From positions 3,472,001 to 3,536,000 of the forward strand of contig NZ_JAGINT010000002.1 in NCBI RefSeq assembly GCF_017876295.1: a stretch of 64,000 bases of DNA, written 5' to 3'. Source of the DNA: Kribbella aluminosa (GTDB lineage Bacteria; Actinomycetota; Actinomycetes; Propionibacteriales; Kribbellaceae). The notes under the pieces were generated by a model that searched no databases, was not told the DNA's origin, and worked only from the letters and a program-made list of their open reading frames with translations. Position numbers and translations under genes: made by a program. How positions within the stretch are numbered: position 1 is the stretch's first letter; each line of letters starts with the position of its first letter. Of the stretch, positions 16,427 to 24,841 are shown piece after piece.

Positions 16427-17466
16427 CCGGCCCCGAGCCACCTCGCCCGGACGTCGACCTGCTGGTGGCCGGCGCGGGGCCTGCCGGTGCGGCGACGGCC
16501 ATCCGCGCGGCCCTCGCCGGGCTGTCGGTCGTGGTCGTCGAGCCCCGAACCACCCCGATCGACAAAGCCTGCGGCGAAGGCATCGCCCACAGCGCCGTCG
16601 CCTACCTCACCCGCCTGGGCGTAGACCTCCCCGGCCGCCCGTTCCACGGCATCCGCTACCTGGACAGCACCCACTCGGTAGACGCCAGATTCACCCGAGG
16701 CCCCGGCCTAGGAGTACGCCGTACCACGCTCCAAGCAGCCCTCATGTCCCGCCTGACCGCCCTCAACATCCCCGTCCTCCCCACCCGAGTGGGCCTGATC
16801 ACCCAAACCCCCACCACAGTCACCGCCGCCGGCCTGACCGCCCACTACCTAGCCGCCGCCGACGGCCTCCACTCCCCAACCCGCCGCCAACTCGGCGTCT
16901 GTGCAGGTAAGCCAGGTGAGGTACGGCGCGGACTGCGGCAGCACTTCTCCGTTGCGCCCTGGACGGACCTGGTGGAGGTCTACTGGTCGCGGCTGGGGGA
17001 GGCGTACGTGACCCCCGTGGCAGACGACCTCGTGGGTGTCGCCGTGCTCACCTCCGCGCGCGGCACCTTCGACTCGCACCTGGACGCGTTCCCCGCGCTG
17101 AAACGCCGTCTCCGCAACGCCCGACCAGCAACGGCCGTCCTCGGCGCCGGCCCCCTCCGCCAACACGTCCGCTCCCGCACCGCCGGCCGCGTACTACTGG
17201 TAGGCGACGCCGCCGGGTACGTCGACGCGCTCACCGGCGAAGGCATCGCAGTAGCCCTCCGCACCTCCGCCGAACTGGTCGACTGCATCCGCGCCGACCG
17301 CCCCCAGGACTACGACGCCGCCTACCGCCGCGTCTCCTGGGAGTGCCGCCTGCTCACCGCATCGTTGCTCTGGGCCCGCAACCGCCGCCTGCTCGCCCCA
17401 CACATCGTGCCGGCCGCCGCCCGCCTCCCAGCCGTCTACCGGACCATCGTCAACCGGTTGTCCTAG
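16423..17466 (+). CDS. FAD-dependent hydroxylase/oxidoreductase (SrsC-like)
   Basis: The 347-residue flavoprotein belongs to the geranylgeranyl-reductase / aromatic hydroxylase superfamily. The N-terminal dinucleotide fold is VAGAGPAGAAT, the substrate-side motif is KACGEGI, and the second FAD motif is VLLVGDAAGYVDALTGEG. In the srs pathway SrsC hydroxylates the alkylresorcinol ring, leading to quinone, and that role is inferred here from position. The start is GTG 16423, overlapping the methyltransferase stop (GTGA). In the first third many codons end in C and several end in A (cta, gta), a slight departure from its neighbours. It ends just before stacked hairpins. Confidence 0.88.
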   Translation: MTGPEPPRPDVDLLVAGAGPAGAATAIRAALAGLSVVVVEPRTTPIDKACGEGIAHSAVAYLTRLGVDLPGRPFHGIRYLDSTHSVDARFTRGPGLGVRRTTLQAALMSRLTALNIPVLPTRVGLITQTPTTVTAAGLTAHYLAAADGLHSPTRRQLGVCAGKPGEVRRGLRQHFSVAPWTDLVEVYWSRLGEAYVTPVADDLVGVAVLTSARGTFDSHLDAFPALKRRLRNARPATAVLGAGPLRQHVRSRTAGRVLLVGDAAGYVDALTGEGIAVALRTSAELVDCIRADRPQDYDAAYRRVSWECRLLTASLLWARNRRLLAPHIVPAAARLPAVYRTIVNRLS

Positions 17467-17486
17467 GCAACGTGCGGACATGCCGA

Positions 17487-17520
17487 AGGCCCGGCGGTCG
17501 CTCAGACAATCGCCGGGCCT
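17487..17520 (+). terminator. Terminator of the PKS operon
   Basis: AGGCCCGGCG (17487-17496) and CGCCGGGCCT (17511-17520) form a perfect 10-bp stem with a 14-base loop, 20 bp after the last operon stop. Confidence 0.75.
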
Positions 17521-17533
17521 ACGGGTGGGCCGA

Positions 17534-17621
17534 GCCTCCTGGTGAAAGGTTCGGACCGGCAACCTTTCCGGCCTCCTGGTGAAAGGCCGGACCGGCTGAC
17601 AAGGAAGACTCTGTCAGCCGG
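17534..17621. repeat. Duplicated 16-mer with two further hairpins
   Basis: GCCTCCTGGTGAAAGG occurs at 17534-17549 and 17571-17586, each followed by a GGACCGG motif. The first copy takes part in a stem GAAAGGTT (17544-17551) / AACCTTTC (17561-17568). Next to the second copy lies a perfect 10-bp stem CCGGCTGACA (17592-17601) / TGTCAGCCGG (17612-17621). With the preceding terminator this is a stack of three hairpins between convergent operons. Confidence 0.65.
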
Positions 17622-17691
17622 ATGTTGCCCAGCAGTTGCCGGAATGTGAAGCCTTGTTACACAGCCCTGTGGCGAACATCTCAGTGCCCGT

Positions 17692-19227
17692 TCAATGCTC
17701 GGTCCGTACGGCGGCAATCTGCAACTGCAAGGCCAGCCGCTCCCGCGGATCCGAGAGATCCAGCTCCGCAATCTCCCCGATCCGCTTCATCCGATGCCGC
17801 AATGTATTCGTGTGCAGGTGCAGCTCCCGCGCCGCCCGCTGCGGCTGCCCCGGAAACTCCAGCCACGCCTGCAACGTCTCGACATACCCCGTGTCGTGCT
17901 CGATGTCGTGCCGCAGCAACGTCGCCAGCGGACCATCCATCTTGGTGGTATCAAGCGACGTCACCGCCCGATGCACGGTCAGCACGTGCCACGCCTCTTC
18001 CACCCGCAACGCCGGCCCCGGCGCGACCCCTCGCCGTACCAGGCCCAGCAACTCAACCGCCTCAGCACGTGAACTCGGCAAATCCGCCGGCCCCCGCGCA
18101 GGCCCTCCCGCAGCGGCATACGTTCCAGGCGAGTCGACCACCAGCTTCTGCAGCCAGTTCCACGACCCAGGCCCGTCCGCGTCCGTGACAACCGCCAGCA
18201 CGGTCCCGTCCAGATCAGCCAGCTGCGGCTCACTCCACCCGTGCCGACGCCCTGTCGACTCCCAGAGGTCCAGCTGCTGCGGTACGTCGTACCCGTCCGG
18301 GGACCCCAGCGCCACCACCCGCCACGGCTGTCGCGGCAGCCGTACGTCGACCGGGTTGTCCGGCGAGAACTGCCGCAGCACCGTCCGCAGCCGGTCAATC
18401 GCGCTCCTGCGCGCTACGTCGGCCTGTGCCCGCAGCCGCAGGAGGTGCAACGCCAGCACCGACGCGGCATTGCTGAGCTCAGTAGTGACCGCCTCACTCA
18501 CCGGACCGTCCACAACAGCCCAGATAGACCCCAGCCACTCACCACCAGCCCGCACAGGTACGACGAGCCGCGGGCGGATCCCGTTAGGCCCGTCAGGTAC
18601 CAAGAACGGCTCACTGGACCGTGCCAGCCGCCGAAAGATGCCCCGGGCCCGGAAATGCGCGATGACCTCCTGCGGCACCCGACGGCCGACAATCGTGGAC
18701 ACCCGGGTCGGGTCGGTGAAGTCCTGCCCGGACGAGTACGCCAGTACGCGCGACTGGTTGTCCTCGATCGTCACAGGTGCGTCGACGATCGCAGCAGCCG
18801 CGTCAGCCAGTGCGAACAGCTCCTGGTGTACGCCGGCATCACCAGCGGTAGGGGAGTCCGGTGCGGCGGCTCTGTCGAGCACGCCACGCAGCAGCCACAC
18901 CACGTGTGCCCAGGTGACGCTCGGCTGCAGTGCTACCAGTGCCATGGCCTCCCGCTCCGCCGCGGCGACAACAGCCGGCTCGTGCGCCAACGCCGTACGC
19001 AGAACCACTCCTGACGCGTGCCCGGCCGCACAGCGCTCAACGAGCTCCACGGCGTCCTCTGCGTCGCGTAGACCGAGTCCCAGCACCAGGTCGCCCGGCT
19101 GGCCGGTCGCAGGCTCCTGCGGGTCGGCCAGGAACACGTCCCGTACCTCGCTGTCGCCCTTGCCGGGTACCACGACCTCGAACAGCGCTGGGCCGACGGC
19201 GACGATCAGATCGGACGAGGAGATCAT
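17692..19227 (-). CDS. PucR-family transcriptional regulator
   Basis: The 511-residue protein has a PucR C-terminal helix-turn-helix (HLHTNTLRHRMKRIGEIAELDL, split at about 480). Central GAF-like/GGDEF-like regions follow the family pattern, and an N-terminal sensing segment of about 130 residues precedes them. PucR proteins usually control purine or amino-acid catabolism. It is divergent from a D-amino-acid dehydrogenase-like gene, so a role in amino-acid use is likely. The ATG at 19227 lies about 20 bases from a TGTGC-containing dyad, compatible with autoregulation. Confidence 0.88.
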   Translation of the reverse strand: MISSSDLIVAVGPALFEVVVPGKGDSEVRDVFLADPQEPATGQPGDLVLGLGLRDAEDAVELVERCAAGHASGVVLRTALAHEPAVVAAAEREAMALVALQPSVTWAHVVWLLRGVLDRAAAPDSPTAGDAGVHQELFALADAAAAIVDAPVTIEDNQSRVLAYSSGQDFTDPTRVSTIVGRRVPQEVIAHFRARGIFRRLARSSEPFLVPDGPNGIRPRLVVPVRAGGEWLGSIWAVVDGPVSEAVTTELSNAASVLALHLLRLRAQADVARRSAIDRLRTVLRQFSPDNPVDVRLPRQPWRVVALGSPDGYDVPQQLDLWESTGRRHGWSEPQLADLDGTVLAVVTDADGPGSWNWLQKLVVDSPGTYAAAGGPARGPADLPSSRAEAVELLGLVRRGVAPGPALRVEEAWHVLTVHRAVTSLDTTKMDGPLATLLRHDIEHDTGYVETLQAWLEFPGQPQRAARELHLHTNTLRHRMKRIGEIAELDLSDPRERLALQLQIAAVRTEH

Positions 19228-19247
19228 GAAGGTATTGTGCGGGTTAT

Positions 19248-19294
19248 TGTGCGATGAGCACAGTCATTCGTACCGCTAATGGTGTGATCGCACC
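19248..19294. promoter_or_regulatory. Two operator-like dyads between the PucR gene and the oxidoreductase
   Basis: TGTGC-GATGA-GCACA (19248-19262) is a perfect 5-bp inverted repeat. GGTGTGATCGCACC (19281-19294) is a 14-bp palindrome with one mismatched pair. Both lie in the 102-bp divergent intergenic region and share GTG/CAC cores, as expected for a common regulator, probably the PucR protein. Confidence 0.45.
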
Positions 19295-19329
19295 ATGACA
19301 GGTGCTGGTTGCGGCCGCACCATCGATAC

Positions 19330-20595
19330 ATGACCACAGCTGGTTCCACTCACCTCGTCCCGGATCGCGTCGCCGTCGTCGGCGCGGGCATGGTCGGCCT
19401 GGCGACCGCCTGGTTCCTCCAGGAGGCCGGCGTCGAGGTGACCGTGCTCGACCGTGAGGGCGTCGCCGCCGGCGCGTCCTGGGGCAACGCCGGCTGGCTG
19501 ACCCCGGGCCTGGCCACGCCGCTGCCGGAACCGGCGGTCCTCAAGTACGGCGTCCGTGCGGTGCTGAGCCCTGCCTCACCGGTGTATGTCCCGCCGACCG
19601 CGAGCCCGCGGCTCCTCAAGTTCCTCACCCGCTTCGCTCGCAACAGCACCGCCGGACGCTGGAAGACCGCGATGGACGCGCTGGTCCCGATCAACCGGCA
19701 GTCGCTGGCCGCGTTCGACTTCCTGGCCGACGCCGGTGTCCAGGCGCAGACCCACGAGGCCAAGTCGTTCCTGGCCGCGTACCGGACGGTCGAGGAGCGC
19801 AAGGTGCTGCTCGAGGAGATCGAGCAGATCCACGCCGCCGGCCAGGGCATCGAGTTCGAGGCGATCAGCGGCGACGACGCCCGCGAGATCGAGCCCTCGC
19901 TGTCCGACGCGATCGGCGCCGCGATCCGGCTGCACGGTCAGCGCTTCATCAACCCGGGCGAGTACGTGAACCTGCTCGCCGACTCGGTGCTGGCCCGCGG
20001 CGGCCAGATCATCAGCGGCGTGGTGGTGAAGGACATCGTCGACGAGATCCGCGGCGTCCGGCTGATCACCGCCGACGGCGAGACCGACCCGTTCGACGCG
20101 GTCGTGATGGCGACCGGCGCGTGGCTGACCGACCTCGCGCGGCAGTTCGGCGTCCGGACCGTCGTACAGGCGGGTCGTGGGTACAGCTTCAGCGTGCCGA
20201 TGGCGCACGTACCGGCCGGCCCGGTGTACTTCCCGGCGCAGCGGATCGCCTGCACGCCGCTCGGCGACCGGCTCCGGGTGGCCGGGATGATGGAGTTCCG
20301 CAAGCCCGAGGCGAAGCTCGACCCGCGCCGGATCGACGCGATCGTCGACGCCGCCCGGCCGCTGCTGCGGGACGCCGACCTGGACGCGCGGACCTTCGAG
20401 TGGGTCGGCCCGCGGCCCTGCACGCCCGACGGCCTGCCGCTGATCGGTGCGACCGCCTCGCCGCGGGTGTTCGCCGCCGGTGGGCACGGCATGTGGGGTA
20501 TCACGCTCGGCCCGATCACCGGCCGGCTCCTGGCCGAAACCATCACCACCGGCCGTACTCCGGAGGAGCTGCGCCCCTTCAACCCACTGCGTTGA
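19330..20595 (+). CDS. D-amino-acid dehydrogenase-like FAD oxidoreductase
   Basis: The 421-residue DAO-fold flavoprotein has the N-terminal FAD motif VVGAGMVGLATAWFL, then ASWGNAGWLTPG as in DadA-type proteins. The C-terminal GPRPCTPDGLPLIG and GGHGMWGITLGP are typical of D-amino-acid dehydrogenases. It should oxidatively deaminate a D-amino acid (or related imino acid) and pass electrons to quinone. The substrate is not predictable. Start ATG 19330 is the first in-frame ATG that keeps only a short leader before the Rossmann strand. It is divergent from the PucR regulator and followed by a strong terminator. Confidence 0.88.
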   Translation: MTTAGSTHLVPDRVAVVGAGMVGLATAWFLQEAGVEVTVLDREGVAAGASWGNAGWLTPGLATPLPEPAVLKYGVRAVLSPASPVYVPPTASPRLLKFLTRFARNSTAGRWKTAMDALVPINRQSLAAFDFLADAGVQAQTHEAKSFLAAYRTVEERKVLLEEIEQIHAAGQGIEFEAISGDDAREIEPSLSDAIGAAIRLHGQRFINPGEYVNLLADSVLARGGQIISGVVVKDIVDEIRGVRLITADGETDPFDAVVMATGAWLTDLARQFGVRTVVQAGRGYSFSVPMAHVPAGPVYFPAQRIACTPLGDRLRVAGMMEFRKPEAKLDPRRIDAIVDAARPLLRDADLDARTFEWVGPRPCTPDGLPLIGATASPRVFAAGGHGMWGITLGPITGRLLAETITTGRTPEELRPFNPLR

Positions 20596-20734
20596 CTGCC
20601 TGGAGGGGTCCCAACGACGTGGCCCCTCCGTCCTGCTGACCGTCACCTCGAGCAGCCTCGGTGAGCCTCGTCAGGGCAGCGCCTCATCTGCCCACACCTC
20701 CACCGGCCACCACACCGCCGCTCCGGTCAGCCCC

Positions 20735-20778
20735 AAGAGCGGGCCCTGGCGACTTTCTCCTGCCCAGGGCCCGCTCTT
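20735..20778 (+). terminator. Strong terminator hairpin
   Basis: A perfect 15-bp stem (AAGAGCGGGCCCTGG 20735-20749 / CCAGGGCCCGCTCTT 20764-20778) with a 14-base loop is followed by a T-rich tract. It lies about 140 bp after the D-amino-acid dehydrogenase-like stop. Confidence 0.85.
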
Positions 20779-21025
20779 TCTCTTTCTGCCGGTGACCCAT
20801 GCGATCGTTCCGGCAGGCCCAACACCCCGCGCTGGCCGAGGTCCGCAGCCTGGAGCTCGTGTGTCTGCTGGAGCTGGTGACGTTCTACCGGCGCTGGGCT
20901 TCACGGACCAGGTCTGATGCGGCGTACCGGGGGATGTGTGCCTGACCGGCTGACGTGTTGCCGAGTGGGGGAGGGGCGGGCAGGATCGGCTGAACGTGCC
21001 GGCGACGTACGGAGGCTCTTGGCTG
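20779..21025 (+). other. Intergenic stretch with one weak small frame
   Basis: The only item of note is a 48-codon frame (20799-20945) containing AEVRSLELVCLLELVTFYRR. It lacks a convincing ribosome site. It could be a remnant of a lost gene, and I do not call it a gene. Confidence 0.25.
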
Positions 21026-21629
21026 ATGAACGGAACGTCTGCTCCTGAACCGCCTGGGTGGGCGGTGAAGGCCCGGCCGGTGGTGGATGTCGCGGGGCGG
21101 ATCCTGTGTCTGGTGCTCGGCGGCGCGCTGGTGGTCGCCGGTCTCGTCGGGCTGTTCACCGGCGTCGGCGAAGGGCACTGGTGACGGTCCTCGCGGCCGG
21201 CCTGCTGCTGATCGTCATGCCGTCGATCGTCGACCGGATCCGCACGCTGAAGCTCGGGCAGTTCGAGGTGGACCTACTGCGTCAGATGGCAGCGTCCGCG
21301 AAGAAGACCGCCGACACCCTCGAGCGGCTCGGCATGCGCCAGGAGCTCTCGGCGTACGCGACCATCTACACCGAGCTCCGCGAGTCCGACCTGACCGCAC
21401 TCCGCGGCCAGATCCTCGATCAGATCCTGCAACGGGTCGCGAACGCTGCCGCCGTGGAGAAGTTCGACAAGGACGAGGTCGCCGACCTGTTCCGGACCGG
21501 CTCACCCCCGAGGAGCGCCACCAGCTGCTGGCGGCCCTCGACCACAACCCGCAGCTGCAGGTAGGCCCGGACCGGATCGCCATGGCACAACAGATCCGGG
21601 AGCTCGGTGCGAACTCCCGGATCGGTTGA
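21026..21629 (+). pseudogene. Small two-helix membrane protein, twice frameshifted
   Basis: The ATG at 21026 has GGAGG nine bases upstream. The first frame gives one membrane helix (LCLVLGGALVVAGLVGLF) and stops at 21184. A second frame continues immediately at a GTG overlapping that stop, with a second helix (VLAAGLLLIVMPSIVD) and then a helical cytoplasmic region (QFEVDLLRQMAASAKKTADTL, split). Near 21495 the sensible reading moves to the third frame (LTPEERHQLLAALDHNP) and ends at 21629. Both shifts are in the same direction, each equivalent to one missing base. The first junction could be a real four-base overlap of two genes. The second looks like genuine damage. Function unknown. Confidence 0.6.
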
Positions 21630-21635
21630 AGTGCC

Positions 21636-22025
21636 TCAGTGCGTGTGCGGCTCGGCCCCGTGCTCCGCCTCGTGGGCGGCGACCTGCGCCTTGACCTCGT
21701 CCATGTCGACCGCACGCAGCTGGCCGATCAGGTCCTCCAGGCTGGCCGCCGGCAGCGCACCGGCCTGCGAGTACAGGACGACGCCGTCGCGAACCGCCAT
21801 CAAGGTCGGGATGGAGCTGATCTGGAAGGCCTGCGCCAGCTCACCCTGCGCCTCGGTGTCGACCTTGCCGAACGTGATGTCCGCGTGCTGCTCGGACGAC
21901 TTCTCGAACACCGGTCCGAACATCTTGCACGGGCCACACCACTCGGCCCAGAAATCCACCAGCACGAGACCGTCGCCACCGACCACCTCGTTGAAGTTGT
22001 CCTGGGTCAGCTCGACCGTTGCCAC
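21636..22025 (-). CDS. trxA: Thioredoxin
   Basis: The 129-residue thioredoxin-fold protein has active site WAEWCGPCK (Cys30 and Cys33) and cis-proline 73 in SIPT. It reduces disulfides in cytosolic proteins using thioredoxin reductase. A C-terminal extension of about 25 residues, rich in His and Glu, goes beyond the usual 105. No reductase gene is adjacent. It is convergent with the frameshifted membrane-protein gene. Confidence 0.93.
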   Translation of the reverse strand: MATVELTQDNFNEVVGGDGLVLVDFWAEWCGPCKMFGPVFEKSSEQHADITFGKVDTEAQGELAQAFQISSIPTLMAVRDGVVLYSQAGALPAASLEDLIGQLRAVDMDEVKAQVAAHEAEHGAEPHTH

Positions 22026-22186
22026 TACGACCTCCGAAAGTAGATGAGTACGCCGTAGTCAACACCGATCGCCCCGCGACTTGTTCCCGCCCCCCGGCGC
22101 CGGGCGCACGCCGATCTCGTACGGCGTACGACCTGACCGGAATGCGGAGTCTCGAATGTGACCTGGGCCACGTTGTCAGCCGTTTG

Positions 22187-23062
22187 TCAGATCGGCATGT
22201 CCACGAAAGGTGACGCGTAGTCCTGCACCTCGCCGAGGATCGAGGCGGCGGCCTCCGGGGTCAGCTCGGCGCGCTCGCGCTCCGCGACGATCATCTGCCG
22301 CAGCAACCGGGTCTCGCCGGCGGTCGCCAGGCCGGTGATCTCCGGGTGGCCGTTCAGCAGCCAGGCGGTGGCGGCGGTGATGTAGCGCTGCTCGTCGAAC
22401 GGCCGGTACCAGGTGTCGTACGCCTTCTGCTCGCCGTCGGCCCAGTTCCGCCGGGCGATCATCTTGATCGTCATCAGCGCCGCGTCGGACGCCTTCACAG
22501 CCTCGACCAGGGCCGCGTAGTCGGCGGCGTACCGCGGATCCGTCGACAGCTTGTAGTTCAGCGGTGTCAGCACGCTGTCGAAGTCGAACCGGCGCAGGCC
22601 CTCGGTGTGCACCGACGGTGCCTGCGCGGTATGGCCGGTGATCCCGATGGCGCGCACCATGCCCTCGTCCTTGGCCCGGATCGCGGCCTCGAGCGAGCCG
22701 CCCTTGCCGGTGACCAGATCGAGGTTCTCCAGGTCGCAGACCGCGTGCATCTGGATGAGGTCCACGTGATCGGTCTGCAGCCGCTCGAGCGACCGGTTGA
22801 TCTCGCTCCAGGCCTCCTCGAAGGTCCGTCGGCCGGTCTTGGTGGCGAGGAAGATCCGGTCCCGGATCTCCGGCATCCGGGGGCCGAGGCGGAGCTCGGC
22901 CTCGCCGTAGTCCGCGGCCACGTCGAAGTGGTTGAGACCGGCGTCGAGAGCTTCCTGGATCGAGGCGTCGGCGCGGTCCTGGTCGACGCCGCCGAGGGAG
23001 GCTGCGCCGTAGATGAGTACCGAGCTCTGGTGGCCGAGTCTGCCCAGCCGGCGAGTTTCCAT
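22187..23062 (-). CDS. Aldo/keto reductase
   Basis: The 291-residue (alpha/beta)8 oxidoreductase has the complete tetrad: Asp47 and Tyr52 in FDVAADYGEAE, Lys75 in ATKTG and His106 in LIQMHAV. It should use NADPH to reduce a carbonyl substrate, which is unknown. The ATG at 23062 is preferred over upstream in-frame starts because GGAGG lies six bases before it and the protein then begins METRRLGRLG, the usual AKR start. It is monocistronic, with a 161-bp gap to the thioredoxin start. Confidence 0.9.
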   Translation of the reverse strand: METRRLGRLGHQSSVLIYGAASLGGVDQDRADASIQEALDAGLNHFDVAADYGEAELRLGPRMPEIRDRIFLATKTGRRTFEEAWSEINRSLERLQTDHVDLIQMHAVCDLENLDLVTGKGGSLEAAIRAKDEGMVRAIGITGHTAQAPSVHTEGLRRFDFDSVLTPLNYKLSTDPRYAADYAALVEAVKASDAALMTIKMIARRNWADGEQKAYDTWYRPFDEQRYITAATAWLLNGHPEITGLATAGETRLLRQMIVAERERAELTPEAAASILGEVQDYASPFVDMPI

Positions 23063-23129
23063 CCTGGTCCTCCAGGGGGTAGCAGGGAACACAGTCGACC
23101 TTATGCCCGGACAGGCTGTCGGCAAGCGG

Positions 23130-23178
23130 TTGTCCACAGCCGACTTTGACCCCCCCCTCCACGGGAGAGTTTTCCACA
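23130..23178 (+). promoter_or_regulatory. Two DnaA-box-like sites 40 bp apart
   Basis: TTGTCCACA (23130-23138) and TTTTCCACA (23170-23178) lie in the same orientation, each followed by GCCGA, just upstream of the secretion/conjugation operon. TTGTCCACA is the preferred DnaA box of high-GC actinobacteria. Two copies are too few for an origin on their own. Confidence 0.35.
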
Positions 23179-23321
23179 GCCGAGTCGCCGGATCGGTTAC
23201 TATCTGTGATCATATGGTGCGTTCTTCTACCATGGTGTTCGCACGGATTTTCGAACCTGTCCGCGGCGTGTGGCATGGTGTGCGCTGCCCGGCCGACCCG
23301 AGCGGGCATGAGAGAGGAGCT

Positions 23322-23507
23322 ATGACGACGGTACCGAAGGTGTCACGCTTGGCCGGTATGAGCCAGGGTGAGGGTGGCACTGCCCGCATGTGGGGTAACA
23401 GTATGGCTGCGGGGAGCGATGGACCATCCGGATCCTGGTCTCGGGTCTCCCGGAGGACGGTTGCGTGCCGTATTCTCCCGGCTACTGTCCGCGTAACTGC
23501 TGTCTGA
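23322..23507 (+). CDS. Possible 61-residue protein at the head of the secretion operon
   Basis: An ATG at 23322 has GAGGAG five bases upstream, and the frame runs 61 codons to 13 bp before the next gene. The product has no recognisable domain and no membrane segment. The good ribosome site and operon position argue for it. The Arg/Ser/Val-rich composition argues against it. The start also lies close downstream of AT-richer sequence (23200-23260), which probably holds the operon promoter. Confidence 0.3.
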   Translation: MTTVPKVSRLAGMSQGEGGTARMWGNSMAAGSDGPSGSWSRVSRRTVACRILPATVRVTAV

Positions 23508-23520
23508 GGGGCGGGTAGGG

Positions 23521-24792
23521 ATGAGTTGGTGGCGAACGTTGCTCAATCTGCCGCCAAAAGGTGAGCACTGGTCGGACCAGCGCCGGGCGAAGAAACCCGG
23601 CAAGGGCCGCCCGCAGAGTACCGCGCCGGAGTGGTGGGCCCACCCCGGCGGGCCGGTGTCCCCTACCCCTCGGCAGGCACAGGGGGTGGCCGCGCAGTAC
23701 TCCGCTCCGCAGAACCAGACCCCACAGACCTCAGGTCCGCCGAACGGTGGCGTCATGGCACCTCCCCGGCGCCCGGGCGGCAGGACGCCGGACGCCGGGC
23801 CGCAGGAGCCGGGACCGCGTCCGCCCGAGCGTTTGAAACAGCGTTCCCCGCACGGTGCACACGCCGCACCCGGCGCCCCGGCCCGCGAGGTCCTGGCACC
23901 GGGACAGACCCCGTGGTCGACCGAGCCCGAGTCGTCGTTCTCCACCTGGGCGCGACGGTTCTTCCGCGGCCTCGTGGTCGTCGTACTGCTGCTGGCCGCG
24001 ATCAGCGGGATCCGCTCCTGGATCTCCCCGAACCGGACGCCCCAGACGGTGGTCAGCAGTCAGAGCACCTTCCCGGCCGACGAGGCCCGCGCGGTCGCGA
24101 CCCGGTACGCCGTGGCCTACCTGACGTGGGACGAGAACAACCCCGACGCCCGCCCGGCCCAGGTCGGACTCGACCTCGCGTCCGGGCTGGACACCGGTGC
24201 CGGCTGGAACGGCCGCGGCAAGCAGACCGCCGACGTCGCGTACCCGGGGCAGGTCACGCCGGATCCGAACGGCCTCACCGCCGCGGTCGACGTCCGGGTC
24301 CGGGTGCACACGTTCACCCGGCAGGGCAGCAACGCGTTCACTGCCGGCCCGGTCGTCTGGGACCGGTTGTCGGTGCCGGTCGTGCGGACCCCGGCCCGGG
24401 TGGTGGTCAGCGGGCCGCCCACGTTCGTACCGGACGAGCGCGCGCCGCTGCCGGCCAACATGCCGGGCGCCGGCAAGCCGGACGACGACCTGACCGCGGC
24501 GACCGAGAAGGACGCGGAGGCGTTCTTCGCTGCGTACGCCGAGTCGGACAACAAGGTGTCCGCGGTGACCGCGCCCGGCTCGACCATCCGCAGCCTGAAC
24601 GGTGCGGTGAAGTTCGGCCAACTCAAGGATTGGCAGGTGTACGCCGGTAACGACGACGTGCGGCAGGCGACCGCGGCCGTCACCTGGAACGGGGTGGGCG
24701 ATACCACGCTGGACCAGACGTACACGCTCACGCTGAGGCGTACTGTCGCCACGGACGGAGCACAGCGATGGCAAGTGGCTGCCGTCGGATGA
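23521..24792 (+). CDS. TcpC-like conjugal transfer protein (VirB8-type)
   Basis: The 423-residue protein is organised like TcpC: a Pro/Gly/Arg-rich cytoplasmic tail (1-145), one membrane helix (148-168, LVVVVLLLAAISGI), then an extracellular region of about 250 residues that should form two NTF2-like/VirB8-like domains. The start FPADEARAVATRYAVAYLTW and the C-terminal repeat of AFFAAYAE are typical. In Gram-positive type IV secretion this protein scaffolds the transfer channel at the membrane. It has a GGGTAGGG site before ATG 23521. It is the first clear gene of the operon running to 35510. Confidence 0.82.
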   Translation: MSWWRTLLNLPPKGEHWSDQRRAKKPGKGRPQSTAPEWWAHPGGPVSPTPRQAQGVAAQYSAPQNQTPQTSGPPNGGVMAPPRRPGGRTPDAGPQEPGPRPPERLKQRSPHGAHAAPGAPAREVLAPGQTPWSTEPESSFSTWARRFFRGLVVVVLLLAAISGIRSWISPNRTPQTVVSSQSTFPADEARAVATRYAVAYLTWDENNPDARPAQVGLDLASGLDTGAGWNGRGKQTADVAYPGQVTPDPNGLTAAVDVRVRVHTFTRQGSNAFTAGPVVWDRLSVPVVRTPARVVVSGPPTFVPDERAPLPANMPGAGKPDDDLTAATEKDAEAFFAAYAESDNKVSAVTAPGSTIRSLNGAVKFGQLKDWQVYAGNDDVRQATAAVTWNGVGDTTLDQTYTLTLRRTVATDGAQRWQVAAVG

Positions 24793-24841
24793 ATCCAGCG
24801 ACTGGCCATCGGATGACCGAGGCAACAAGGGAGACACCGCA

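Noticed and set aside
20799..20945. 48-codon leucine-rich small gene
   Set aside because: No ribosome site or recognisable family. Kept only as a note in the intergenic entry.
23130..23178. Chromosomal replication origin
   Set aside because: Only two DnaA-box-like sites, and no dnaA, dnaN or AT-rich unwinding region nearby.
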